Assembly (NCBI GenBank): GCA_035362935.1
Contig: DAOSEC010000036.1
Location: 1-8,228 of the forward strand
Length of the DNA: 8,228 nucleotides
Source: DAOSEC01 sp035362935
GTDB lineage: Bacteria; Bacillota_I; Bacilli_A; ML615J-28; CAG-313
Direction: 5' to 3'
The position numbers and the translations under genes were made by a program. The notes beneath the pieces are model-generated. The model was not told the origin of the DNA, did no database searches, and worked only from the letters and a program-made list of their open reading frames with translations. Shown here piece after piece: positions 1 through 6,449 of this stretch (positions are counted from its first letter, which is position 1; each line of letters starts with the position of its first letter).

Positions 1-9
1 TTATATCAC

Positions 10-23
10 AGAGGTTCCTTTTT
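10..23 (+). terminator. Possible 3' arm of an upstream terminator, cut by the window edge
   Basis: AGAGGTTCC is followed directly by five Ts, which looks like the right half of an intrinsic terminator. The matching left arm (GGAACCTCT) would lie before base 1 and cannot be seen. All three forward frames of the first 60-79 bases are open until TGA at 70-72, TAA at 77-79 and TAA near 58-60, so the end of an upstream gene is also possible. None of the short peptides is recognisable. Apart from this, bases 1-68 hold nothing I can name. Confidence 0.22.
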
Positions 24-68
24 GTATTTACCCAAAACTATTTTACACGAAGATACGAATAATTTCAT

Positions 69-97
69 TTGAGTTTTAAAATGTTCTATGATATAAT
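69..97 (+). promoter_or_regulatory. Sigma-A-type promoter of the alaS operon
   Basis: A -35 box TTGAGT (69-74) and a perfect -10 box TATAAT (92-97) are separated by 17 bases. A TG one base before the -10 box (89-90) makes it an extended -10. Transcription should start at about 102-104, exactly where the first pairing strand of T-box stem I begins. That agreement supports both calls. Confidence 0.85.
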
Positions 98-101
98 ACT
101 C

Positions 102-334
102 ATTAGTAATACGATGATGAAGATAAGTAATCTAATTGTTTTGTGATAGAGAGTAACTGGTCGGTGGAAAGTTACCAAAGCAATCGATGAAGCTCCTTCG
201 GAGTGGGACTAATCACCCCCGTAGATGAATGCGTTAAATTCACTTCAATTAAGGAGCGTAGTTTATGACTACGAATTAGGATGGTACCGCGAGAATGTTC
301 GTTCCTATTTTGGAAAATAGGAACTTTTTATTTT
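102..334 (+). promoter_or_regulatory. T-box riboswitch leader of alaS (tRNA-Ala sensing)
   Basis: This leader reads the charging state of tRNA-Ala and lets transcription into alaS when uncharged tRNA binds. The base of stem I is ATTAGT (102-107) pairing with ACTAAT (208-213). Inside it are GAAG/CTTC (119-122 with 196-199), the AGAGAG motif (148-153), an apical helix GTAAC/GTTAC (153-157 with 171-175) and the distal-loop motif GGTGGAAA (163-170). The specifier candidate is GCT (192-194), an alanine codon, in the sequence GAAGCTC. A hairpin TGAAT/ATTCA (226-230 with 238-242) follows, then stem III CGTAGT/ACTACG (257-262 with 268-273). The T-box core AGGATGGTACCGCG is at 278-291. Its UGGU bulge (282-285) can pair with ACCA-3', which fits the A73 discriminator of tRNA-Ala. 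The antiterminator pairs TAGGA (277-281) with TCCTA (303-307), and GCG (289-291) with CGT (300-302). This is mutually exclusive with the terminator. The base after the specifier is C, where a purine is usual. Confidence 0.95.
301..334 (+). terminator. T-box-controlled intrinsic terminator (attenuator)
   Basis: GTTCCTATTTT (301-311) is perfectly complementary to AAAATAGGAAC (314-324), and the run TTTTTATTTT follows (325-334). The 5' arm contains the TCCTA that the T-box core needs for the antiterminator, so the two structures compete. With charged tRNA-Ala in excess, transcription should stop here, before alaS. Confidence 0.93.
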
Positions 335-340
335 GGGAGG
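335..340 (+). promoter_or_regulatory. alaS ribosome binding site
   Basis: GGGAGG lies seven bases before the ATG at 348 and decides the start. An in-frame TTG at 333 would put the Shine-Dalgarno sequence inside the gene and is rejected. The site begins directly after the terminator T-run, so it is transcribed only when the leader reads through. Confidence 0.9.
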
Positions 341-347
341 ACAAACG

Positions 348-3044
348 ATGAAATACTTAAAAAGTTATGAAATTCGACAAATGTGGCTAGACTTCTTTGC
401 TTCAAAACAACATGAGTTGATTGAAAGTGCACCACTGATTCCAATGAATGATCCAACGTTACTTTGGATCAATGCTGGTATTGCACCACTAAAGAAATAC
501 TTTGATGGAAGAGAAGTGCCGAACAACCGTAGAATGGCAAATGCACAAAAGTCCATTCGTACCAATGACATTGATAATGTCGGAAAAACTGCCAGACACC
601 ATACCTTTTTTGAGATGCTTGGTAACTTTTCAGTTGGAGACTATTTTCGTAAAGAAGCTCTTGCGTGGGGATATGAATTATTAACAAGTCCGAAATGGTT
701 TGGGTTTGATATTGACAAACTATATTTTACGTATTATCCGACCGATATTGAAACAAAAGAGTACTGGATTACACTTGGGGTAAGCCCGTCTCATCTAGTT
801 CCCCTTGAAGGAAACTTCTGGGAAATTGGCGAAGGTCCATGTGGTCCATGTACGGAAATCTTTTACGATCGCGGTGTTGCTTACGATCCAGAAAACATCG
901 GGGAACGAATGCTATTTGAAGAAATTGAAAACGACCGTTACATTGAAATTTGGAACATTGTGTTTAGCCAATTCAATGCCAAAGAGGGACTAAGCCGTAA
1001 TCAGTATAAGGAACTACCTAGTAAAAATATTGATACAGGGGCTGGTTTAGAACGTATCGCATGTGTGATGCAAGAAACTGTTACAAACTATGAAACCGAT
1101 TTGTTCTACCCAATCATTGAAGCAGTATCCGAAAAATCGGGAATTACCTACACTGGTCAAATGGCATTTAAAGTAATTGCGGACCACATTCGCAGTGTAA
1201 GTTTTGCGATTGCCGATGGAGCGATTTTATCAAACGAAGGAAGAGGGTATGTATTACGCCGCATCTTAAGAAGAGCAATTCGTTATGGTAAAAAACTTGG
1301 AATCAATGAACCATTTTTATACAAACTTGTTAGCGTGGTTGTTGATATTATGAATGCTTATTATGGTTACTTAAAAGGAAAACAAGAGACAATCGAAAAA
1401 GTAATTCGAATCGAAGAAGAAAAATTCTTCCAAACCCTAGAAACTGGGGAAAAGAAGTTAATTGATATTATGAATTCCAGTAGCGAAAAAGTTGTAAGTG
1501 GAAAATCGGCATTCTTACTCTATGATACGTTTGGATTTCCACTTGAGTTAACCGAAGAAGTCGCTTCTGAATATGGATTTATCGTAGATAAGATTGGTTA
1601 TTCAGAAGAACTTGCTCAACAAAAAGAACGCGCTAGAAACGCAAGAGGCCAAGAACAATCGATGAATGTCCAATATGAGGATATGATTGGATTTAAGGAA
1701 GAGGTAACATTTACTGGGTATTCTAGTTTAGCAGAAGAGTCCACCATTTTAGCAATCTTTGAGGAAGGAATTTCTGTTAAAGAAGCAAGTGGAATTGTTA
1801 ATATCGTGACAAAGATTACTCCATTTTACGCCGAAAGTGGTGGTCAAATTGGAGATACCGGTGATATGGTAATCAATGGAACAAAGGTGGCTGTCTTAGA
1901 TACCCAAAAACTTACCGGTGGACAAGCTGTTCATTTAGTTGATCTATCTGGTGTTGAAGCACGCGTTGGAGATCAAGTGAGCTTACATGTCGATCAAGTA
2001 AGACGCAAGAAGATTATGGCAAACCATTCTGCGACTCACCTTTTAAACCATGCATTACGTCAAGTTCTTGGATCTCATGTTGTTCAACAAGGATCGAGTG
2101 TATCCGATACTGGATTGCGATTTGATTTTAACAATTATCAAAACTTAACTGAAGATGAAATCCTTACCATAGAAACCTTAGTCAATCAAGCAATAAGAAG
2201 TGCTTACAATGTCAATATCACCCATACTACGGTTACGAAAGCAAAAGAAATGGGTGCACAAGCTGTATTTGGTGAAAAATATGGCGATGTTGTTCGCGTC
2301 ATCGATATGACATATAGTATGGAACTTTGTGGGGGAACTCACGTATCAAACACATCAGAAATCGAACAATTCGCAATCAAAAGCGTAGAATCGAAAGGCA
2401 GTGGAATTTTCCGAATTGAAGGATTAACGTTTCATGGAATTGAGTCTGGACTAAAAGATGCAACAATGTCCTTTGATAAAGAAATCGATGCCATTGTCTC
2501 GAAGGGCAGTGACATTGTAAAAAAAGCAGCAGAGGAAGGGATTGTGTTATCACTAAATGTGAATACAGTCGTGCCATTTGTTCCAAGTTATCAATATATC
2601 ATTAACAAACGTATCAAACTACAAGAGTTAAAAGATTCCATCAAAGAATTAGATAAAACCTACAAAGAACTTCATCGTGAAAAAGGGGGATCGGTAATCG
2701 ACCAACTTATAAGTGATGTTCGAGTGATAAATGGGGTGAGTGTCCTAATCACAAAAGTAAATGGGTTAGATGCTTTGATTGTTAAAGATTTAGTTGATGA
2801 ACTTGTAAACCGATTAGGAAAATCATTTGTTTTGATAGCATCTAGTTTAGAAGACAAAGTTATCTTTGTTGCGAAAACAAAGGAAACCTCATTACACTGT
2901 GGAAACTTAGTCAAAGAAGCAGCGATTATCAGTGGTGGAAATGGTGGAGGACGTCCTGATTTTGCTCAAGCAGGTGCGAAATTAATGCAAAACATTGACT
3001 TAAGTTTACAAAAAGTGATACAATTAGTAGGAGACTTTTTATGA
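348..3044 (+). CDS. alaS: Alanine--tRNA ligase (AlaRS)
   Basis: Charges tRNA-Ala with alanine using ATP and clears mischarged Ser/Gly-tRNA-Ala; cytoplasmic. The protein has 898 residues, the usual length for a full bacterial AlaRS. The N-terminal class II catalytic domain shows NDPTLLWINAG near residues 30-40 and RHHTFFEMLGNFSVGDYF from residue 83. QKSIRTNDIDNVG lacks the GGKH insertion of the E. coli enzyme, as in Bacillus AlaRS. The tRNA-recognition domain follows. The editing domain has the zinc and editing motifs HSATH (His560, His564) and CGGTH (Cys661, His665). A charged helical linker (about 760-785) leads to the C-terminal DHHA1-type domain with a glycine-rich motif SGGNGGGRPDFAQAG at about 862-876. 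All domains and motif residues are intact. Expression should follow tRNA-Ala charging through the T-box. It overlaps ruvX by four bases (ATGA), so the two are likely translationally coupled. Confidence 0.98.
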   Translation: MKYLKSYEIRQMWLDFFASKQHELIESAPLIPMNDPTLLWINAGIAPLKKYFDGREVPNNRRMANAQKSIRTNDIDNVGKTARHHTFFEMLGNFSVGDYFRKEALAWGYELLTSPKWFGFDIDKLYFTYYPTDIETKEYWITLGVSPSHLVPLEGNFWEIGEGPCGPCTEIFYDRGVAYDPENIGERMLFEEIENDRYIEIWNIVFSQFNAKEGLSRNQYKELPSKNIDTGAGLERIACVMQETVTNYETDLFYPIIEAVSEKSGITYTGQMAFKVIADHIRSVSFAIADGAILSNEGRGYVLRRILRRAIRYGKKLGINEPFLYKLVSVVVDIMNAYYGYLKGKQETIEKVIRIEEEKFFQTLETGEKKLIDIMNSSSEKVVSGKSAFLLYDTFGFPLELTEEVASEYGFIVDKIGYSEELAQQKERARNARGQEQSMNVQYEDMIGFKEEVTFTGYSSLAEESTILAIFEEGISVKEASGIVNIVTKITPFYAESGGQIGDTGDMVINGTKVAVLDTQKLTGGQAVHLVDLSGVEARVGDQVSLHVDQVRRKKIMANHSATHLLNHALRQVLGSHVVQQGSSVSDTGLRFDFNNYQNLTEDEILTIETLVNQAIRSAYNVNITHTTVTKAKEMGAQAVFGEKYGDVVRVIDMTYSMELCGGTHVSNTSEIEQFAIKSVESKGSGIFRIEGLTFHGIESGLKDATMSFDKEIDAIVSKGSDIVKKAAEEGIVLSLNVNTVVPFVPSYQYIINKRIKLQELKDSIKELDKTYKELHREKGGSVIDQLISDVRVINGVSVLITKVNGLDALIVKDLVDELVNRLGKSFVLIASSLEDKVIFVAKTKETSLHCGNLVKEAAIISGGNGGGRPDFAQAGAKLMQNIDLSLQKVIQLVGDFL

Positions 3045-3457
3045 GAATTATCGGTTTAGATCTAGGTAGTAAGACGATTGGCATAGCGATAAGCGATGAA
3101 TCAGGAGTGGTTGCTACCCCTGTTGAAACAATATATTATCGTTCCAATCAATTAGAATATGGATTAGAAAAACTACTCCCAATCCTAAAAGAGAAAAATA
3201 TAGATAAAATTGTTTTGGGTTTACCAAGAAACATGGATGGATCAACTGGTTCTCAAGGAGAGTATTCCATAGCATTTAAAGCCATGCTAGAAAAGGCTAC
3301 TGGATTAGAAGTGATTTTAATTGATGAGCGACTTACTAGTATGCTAGTTTCAAAAGCGATGACTTCGGGCGATGCTTCCCGCGAACAAAAAAAAGGCGCG
3401 GTAGATAAGCTAGCAGCTACTGTCATTTTACAAACGTATTTAGATCAAAAAAAATAA
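3041..3457 (+). CDS. ruvX: RuvX/YqgF family RNase H-fold nuclease
   Basis: A 138-residue YqgF/RuvX protein of the RNase H-like fold. Members have been called putative Holliday-junction resolvases and have been linked to 5' maturation of pre-16S rRNA; which role dominates here cannot be read from the sequence. The first acidic strand is GLDLGSKTIGIAISD (Asp7). VLGLPRNMDGS lies at 58-68, DERLTS at 95-100 with the acidic pair Asp95-Glu96, and a C-terminal VDKLAATVILQTYL carries Asp122. The length is normal for the family. The start ATG overlaps the alaS stop (ATGA), and AGGAG (3029-3033) sits seven bases upstream inside alaS. The order alaS-ruvX-DUF1292 is typical of Bacilli, although there a small ireB/yrzL gene usually sits between alaS and ruvX and is absent here. 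Confidence 0.95.
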   Translation: MRIIGLDLGSKTIGIAISDESGVVATPVETIYYRSNQLEYGLEKLLPILKEKNIDKIVLGLPRNMDGSTGSQGEYSIAFKAMLEKATGLEVILIDERLTSMLVSKAMTSGDASREQKKGAVDKLAATVILQTYLDQKK

Positions 3458-3470
3458 AAGGAGAAAGAAA

Positions 3471-3899
3471 ATGGAAAAGAAACAATTATTAGACAATCAA
3501 TTAACATTCATCGATGAAGAAGGAAATGAAATATTATGTAATATTTTATTTACATTCCACAATGACGATTTCAAGAAAGACTATGTATTATTCTACCCAG
3601 TAGGACAAGAAGAGTCTGAAGAACAAATCGACGTGATGGCAGCAAGCTTTATCGCTGAAGAAGAAAATGGAAGCTTATCTCCAGTTGAAACCGAAGAAGA
3701 ATGGGATATGATTGAAGATATGCTAGAACAATTCGAAGAAAACATGGAGTCAGGAGAACACCATCATCACCATCACCATGATCATGATCACGATCATGAG
3801 TGCTGTGGTGGACATGATCACGAATGTGAGTGCGGTGAAGGCGATGAAGAATGCGCTGAAGACGAAGAAGGATGCTGCTGTAAAAAAGAAGCAAAATAA
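3471..3899 (+). CDS. DUF1292 (YrzB-like) protein with a His/Cys-rich metal-binding tail
   Basis: A 142-residue acidic protein. Residues about 8-88 match the DUF1292 pattern: LTFIDEEGNEILCNILFTF, then DYVLFYPVG and an acidic stretch ending EEWDMIEDMLEQFEE. The family is of unknown function and normally lies after ruvX in Bacilli, as here. The unusual part is the tail from residue 94. It has seven consecutive His (97-103), three Asp-His pairs (104-109), two more His (115, 117) and eight Cys (111, 112, 119, 121, 128, 135-137), all among Asp and Glu. Twelve His and eight Cys in about 45 residues strongly suggest binding of transition metals such as Ni, Zn or Cu; that is an inference. There is no signal peptide, so it is cytoplasmic. 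AGGAG (3459-3463) gives a clear start, 13 bases after the ruvX stop. It is the last gene of the T-box operon. The family call is firm and the tail's role unknown. Confidence 0.88.
   Translation: MEKKQLLDNQLTFIDEEGNEILCNILFTFHNDDFKKDYVLFYPVGQEESEEQIDVMAASFIAEEENGSLSPVETEEEWDMIEDMLEQFEENMESGEHHHHHHHDHDHDHECCGGHDHECECGEGDEECAEDEEGCCCKKEAK
3759..3797 (+). repeat. Low-complexity CAY/GATCAY codon repeat encoding poly-His and Asp-His
   Basis: Seven CAC/CAT codons (3759-3779) are followed by three GAT-CAY units (3780-3797). The codons alternate between CAC and CAT, so the His run is not one simple trinucleotide slip and may be kept by selection. The GATCAT units make short palindromes (for example TGATCATGATCA) as a by-product. 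Copy number here could vary between strains. Confidence 0.7.
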
Positions 3900-3912
3900 A
3901 CCCTTAACATTG

Positions 3913-3943
3913 AGACATCTATTCGATATAGATGCCTGTTTTT
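3913..3943 (+). terminator. Intrinsic terminator after the alaS-ruvX-DUF1292 operon
   Basis: AGACATCTAT (3913-3922) pairs with ATAGATGCCT (3928-3937) across a five-base loop TCGAT, with a single A/C mismatch. TTTTT (3939-3943) follows one base later. It is weaker than the other terminators in the window, so some read-through into the rhodanese gene is possible. I see no convincing separate promoter for that gene between here and 3980. Confidence 0.7.
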
Positions 3944-3979
3944 ACAAGTAATTCATTTTGAGAAAGGGGACATGCTAAC

Positions 3980-4366
3980 ATGGGTTCTGTTATCAAACGA
4001 TCCACTAGCATTGTATTGTTGATACTAATGTTTATCTTAAGTGGATGCGCAAATCAAGTCCGAAGCATTACACCAAAAAAAGCGCTATCAATGTTAGAAG
4101 AAGATTCTAGCGTTGTCTTAATTGATGTAAGAACGTATGAAGAATTTTTACAAGTTCGCATTCCTGGTGCGAAATTATTACCACTCGCAGAAATCGAGGA
4201 AAGACACTTAGAAATGATGCCAGATAAAGATGCAACCTATATCATTTATTGTCGTAGTGGCAATCGTAGTGTAGAAGCGATTTTAAAATTAAAAGAATTA
4301 GGATATACTTCTCTTTACGATTTGGGTGGAATAATTGACTGGCCCTATGAAACCATTGGTTCCTAA
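3980..4366 (+). CDS. Single-domain rhodanese-like lipoprotein
   Basis: A 128-residue protein with a lipoprotein signal: basic start (Lys6-Arg7), hydrophobic core, and lipobox LSGC with Cys23 as the predicted lipidated residue. It should be anchored on the outer face of the membrane. The rest is one rhodanese domain: a helix PKKALSML, then VVLIDVRTYEEF with the conserved Asp49-Val50-Arg51. IPGAKLLPL follows, then the active loop CRSGNRS (91-97) with catalytic Cys91, and a C-terminal LGGIIDWPYE. All key residues are present, so it should carry a persulfide or act in thiol redox chemistry; the substrate is not predictable. AAAGGGGA (3963-3970) precedes the ATG at 3980. An ATG at 3972 is in another frame and soon stops. 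The final codons and stop lie in the left arm of its own terminator. Confidence 0.92.
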   Translation: MGSVIKRSTSIVLLILMFILSGCANQVRSITPKKALSMLEEDSSVVLIDVRTYEEFLQVRIPGAKLLPLAEIEERHLEMMPDKDATYIIYCRSGNRSVEAILKLKELGYTSLYDLGGIIDWPYETIGS

Positions 4367-4386
4367 TCTATTAGGAACCTTTTTTT
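4358..4386 (+). terminator. Intrinsic terminator overlapping the rhodanese stop codon
   Basis: GGTTCCTAA (4358-4366) is perfectly complementary to TTAGGAACC (4371-4379) across the loop TCTA, and seven Ts follow (4380-4386). The left arm encodes the last two residues (Gly-Ser) and the TAA of the rhodanese gene, so a terminating ribosome would cover the hairpin. Confidence 0.93.
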
Positions 4387-4390
4387 GTGC

Positions 4391-4419
4391 TTGAATACCT
4401 TTTGCGATTGGTATATAAT
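4391..4419 (+). promoter_or_regulatory. Sigma-A-type promoter for the DUF885 lipoprotein and transporter
   Basis: TTGAAT (4391-4396) and TATAAT (4414-4419) are 17 bases apart. The expected start point, about 4425-4427, leaves a leader of only about 20 bases before the ATG at 4445. The promoter begins five bases after the T-run of the preceding terminator, so this unit looks independently transcribed. Confidence 0.83.
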
Positions 4420-4428
4420 GGAACCAAT

Positions 4429-4434
4429 AAAGGA
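4429..4434 (+). promoter_or_regulatory. Ribosome binding site of the DUF885 lipoprotein gene
   Basis: AAAGGA lies ten bases before the ATG at 4445. It selects this start over the in-frame ATGs at 4385 (inside the preceding terminator) and 4418 (overlapping the -10 box), both upstream of the expected transcript start. Confidence 0.75.
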
Positions 4435-4444
4435 TGTGAACGTA

Positions 4445-6436
4445 ATGTTTAAAAAACAACGCAATGTATTACTAACAATGCTTTTCATGATTTTTATTAT
4501 CGTTGGATGTACACCTACTGCAAAACCAATTCCTGTTGGAATCGAAGTTACTCCTCTATCACAAACGGAATTTGAAATCGGATCCACCATCGATTTTTCT
4601 AGTTTGGTGGTAAAAGCAATTCTTGATGATGGTTCAGAAGAAGTTTTATTAGCAACTGATTTTACGGTAACAGGTTACAACATGAATATACTTGGAGAAC
4701 AAACCATTACGATAACTTATGGTGCGTTTACAAAGACATTTAACATTCAAGTCATTCCAACAGAGCAAAACCTGGAAGCATTTGACGCCTTTTTAAATAA
4801 TCTCTTTGTTCGATATTTACAAGGGGATGCGTTTAGCATCAATTACTTGTTATTACATCCAGAAGCATTTGGTCTTGAAACCGAATCTGCAAGCCTACCT
4901 CGCATCACACAAGATGATTTTTTAGGTATGATGGAAGATGCGAGTGATGATTTAGACTTTCTATATACGTTTGAATTTAGTCAACTTTCTCCTAAACAAC
5001 AACTTACTTATAAAGTTTTAGAGTCTACGTTAAAAGCAACCCTTGATTTTGAAGACCATTATTATTTGGCAAATGGGTTTTTGGGATCTTATCTTGGGTA
5101 TCAAGCACAACTTCCTATTTTACTCGCAGAATATCGCTTTGATGATACGAGTGATATTGAGCATTATTTTGAAATGATTTCAGATATTCCGGATGCATTT
5201 GAAAATTATTTTCTATATGAGGTTGAACGAAGTGCGTTGGGATTTGGAATGGCAGATTTTGTAATCGATAAAGTGATTGAACAATGCAATAATATGCTGG
5301 CTTCGCAATCAAATCCATACCTTGTTGCCAACTTTAATGCAAAAGTCGATGGATTAGAGTTTCTAACCGAAACAATGAAACAAAACTATAAAGAACAACA
5401 TACTACGTTAATTGAAACAGCATTTTTTGGCGGTTATCAATATTTAAAAGACAATCTTCCACAATTAAAAGGAAACCAATCACACAATGGTGGACTCTAT
5501 TATTTAGATGGAGGAAGAGAGTACTATCAAGCTTTGTTTGAGGATGCAACAGGTGTTGTCATTGATGTTCCTGATGCATTTACTTATCTTGAAACAAAAG
5601 CGAATCTATTTTATCAAGAATATTCGACGTTATCAGCTAATCCATCCATCATTCAGGAATATTTTGCATTGCGTTTTTCGACGCTAAGCGGAAGTGCAAT
5701 CGTGGATTTTCATAAAGATCAAATGAATGGCATATACCCAGCACTAACCAATCCTGTGAATTTCCAAATTAAGCAAGTAGATGCTTCCATGCAAGACAAT
5801 TTTTCTCCTGCTGCCTATTTCTTATCACCAATTGATGCATTTGTCACAGAAACAATGTATCTAAATCCAAAACACACAAATAACTCCAATTATGTCTATA
5901 TGACTCTTGCTCACGAGGGTTACCCAGGACACTTGTACCAACATGTGTACTTTAAAAGTGAGGTAGATGCTCCATACATAAGACATATTATGAATTTTTC
6001 CGGATATACCGAAGGCTGGGCAACTTATGTTGAGCATAAATCCTTAGGCTACGCCTCAGGTACTTCTAGAGCTAAAAATTTATATTTAGCTGAGGCAAGA
6101 TTCAATGCTGCTTTAACAGCGATTATTGACATTGGAATCCATTACTACGGATGGAAAGTAGAAGATATTGGTACCTATTTAAATACCAAATATGGATTTG
6201 GTACAACAGGATATCAAGCCCTATATGAACAACTCGTAGAAATTCCAACCAATGTTTTAGAATACTACTATAGTTATTTTACAATATTAGATATGTATTT
6301 CGATGCGGTGACAAGACTTGGAAATAAGTTCAATGAATTAGAGTTCCATAAAGTGATTTTAGATACGGGTCCTGCTCCATTTGCGATTGTACAAGAACAA
6401 ATGAACAAATACATTGCTTTGAAATTGGCATCATAA
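4445..6436 (+). CDS. Surface lipoprotein: Big_3-like Ig domain plus DUF885 zinc-peptidase-like domain
   Basis: A 663-residue protein. A short basic start and hydrophobic helix end in the lipobox IVGC (Cys22), so it is predicted to be a membrane-anchored lipoprotein facing outward. Residues about 32-104 resemble a bacterial Ig-like group 3 (Big_3) domain: GIEVTPLSQTEFEIGSTIDF, then DDGSEEVL, then GYNMNILGEQTITITYG and FNIQV. Residues about 108-655 match DUF885, a family of presumed metallopeptidases. The diagnostic HEGYPGH is at 490-496 (His490, Glu491, His496), with EGWATYVE at 523-530 (Glu523 a likely third metal ligand). The C-terminal part has the family's helical ending, with LAEARFNAALTAIIDIGIHYYGW. 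No key residue is missing. The substrate is unknown; a surface peptidase supplying peptides is an inference. A promoter, a start-deciding RBS and a 13-base gap to the transporter gene suggest a two-gene unit. Confidence 0.9.
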   Translation: MFKKQRNVLLTMLFMIFIIVGCTPTAKPIPVGIEVTPLSQTEFEIGSTIDFSSLVVKAILDDGSEEVLLATDFTVTGYNMNILGEQTITITYGAFTKTFNIQVIPTEQNLEAFDAFLNNLFVRYLQGDAFSINYLLLHPEAFGLETESASLPRITQDDFLGMMEDASDDLDFLYTFEFSQLSPKQQLTYKVLESTLKATLDFEDHYYLANGFLGSYLGYQAQLPILLAEYRFDDTSDIEHYFEMISDIPDAFENYFLYEVERSALGFGMADFVIDKVIEQCNNMLASQSNPYLVANFNAKVDGLEFLTETMKQNYKEQHTTLIETAFFGGYQYLKDNLPQLKGNQSHNGGLYYLDGGREYYQALFEDATGVVIDVPDAFTYLETKANLFYQEYSTLSANPSIIQEYFALRFSTLSGSAIVDFHKDQMNGIYPALTNPVNFQIKQVDASMQDNFSPAAYFLSPIDAFVTETMYLNPKHTNNSNYVYMTLAHEGYPGHLYQHVYFKSEVDAPYIRHIMNFSGYTEGWATYVEHKSLGYASGTSRAKNLYLAEARFNAALTAIIDIGIHYYGWKVEDIGTYLNTKYGFGTTGYQALYEQLVEIPTNVLEYYYSYFTILDMYFDAVTRLGNKFNELEFHKVILDTGPAPFAIVQEQMNKYIALKLAS

Positions 6437-6449
6437 GATTGGTAGTTCT

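Noticed and set aside
265..279. Tiny leader ORF ATG ACT ACG AAT TAG after AAGGAG
   Set aside because: Its bases form stem III and the start of the T-box core, which fully explain them. It has no alanine codons, so it is not an attenuator peptide.
333..347. Upstream in-frame TTG start for alaS adding five residues (MGGQT)
   Set aside because: It overlaps the terminator T-run and puts the GGGAGG ribosome binding site inside the gene. ATG at 348 has ideal spacing and gives the usual AlaRS N-terminus.
2377..2914. Minus-strand open frames opposite alaS
   Set aside because: They lie opposite intact AlaRS sequence and have no recognisable domain or RBS, so I treat them as antisense shadows.
3776..3798. 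GATCAT palindromes as an operator or recombination site
   Set aside because: They follow from alternating Asp and His codons inside a coding region; nothing else suggests a binding site.
3972..3979. ATG at 3972 as the rhodanese start
   Set aside because: It is in a different frame that reaches a stop after about 15 codons. ATG at 3980 gives a good lipoprotein signal.
301..4379. Shared GTTCCTA/TAGGAAC sequences in two terminators (301-324 and 4358-4379) as a dispersed repeat
   Set aside because: The similarity is limited to short stem sequences, and each hairpin is explained as a terminator. There is no flanking similarity.
4385..4444. Longer DUF885 start adding 20 residues
   Set aside because: It begins in the preceding terminator and precedes the promoter. 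The added residues would spoil the lipoprotein signal, and AAAGGA supports ATG at 4445.
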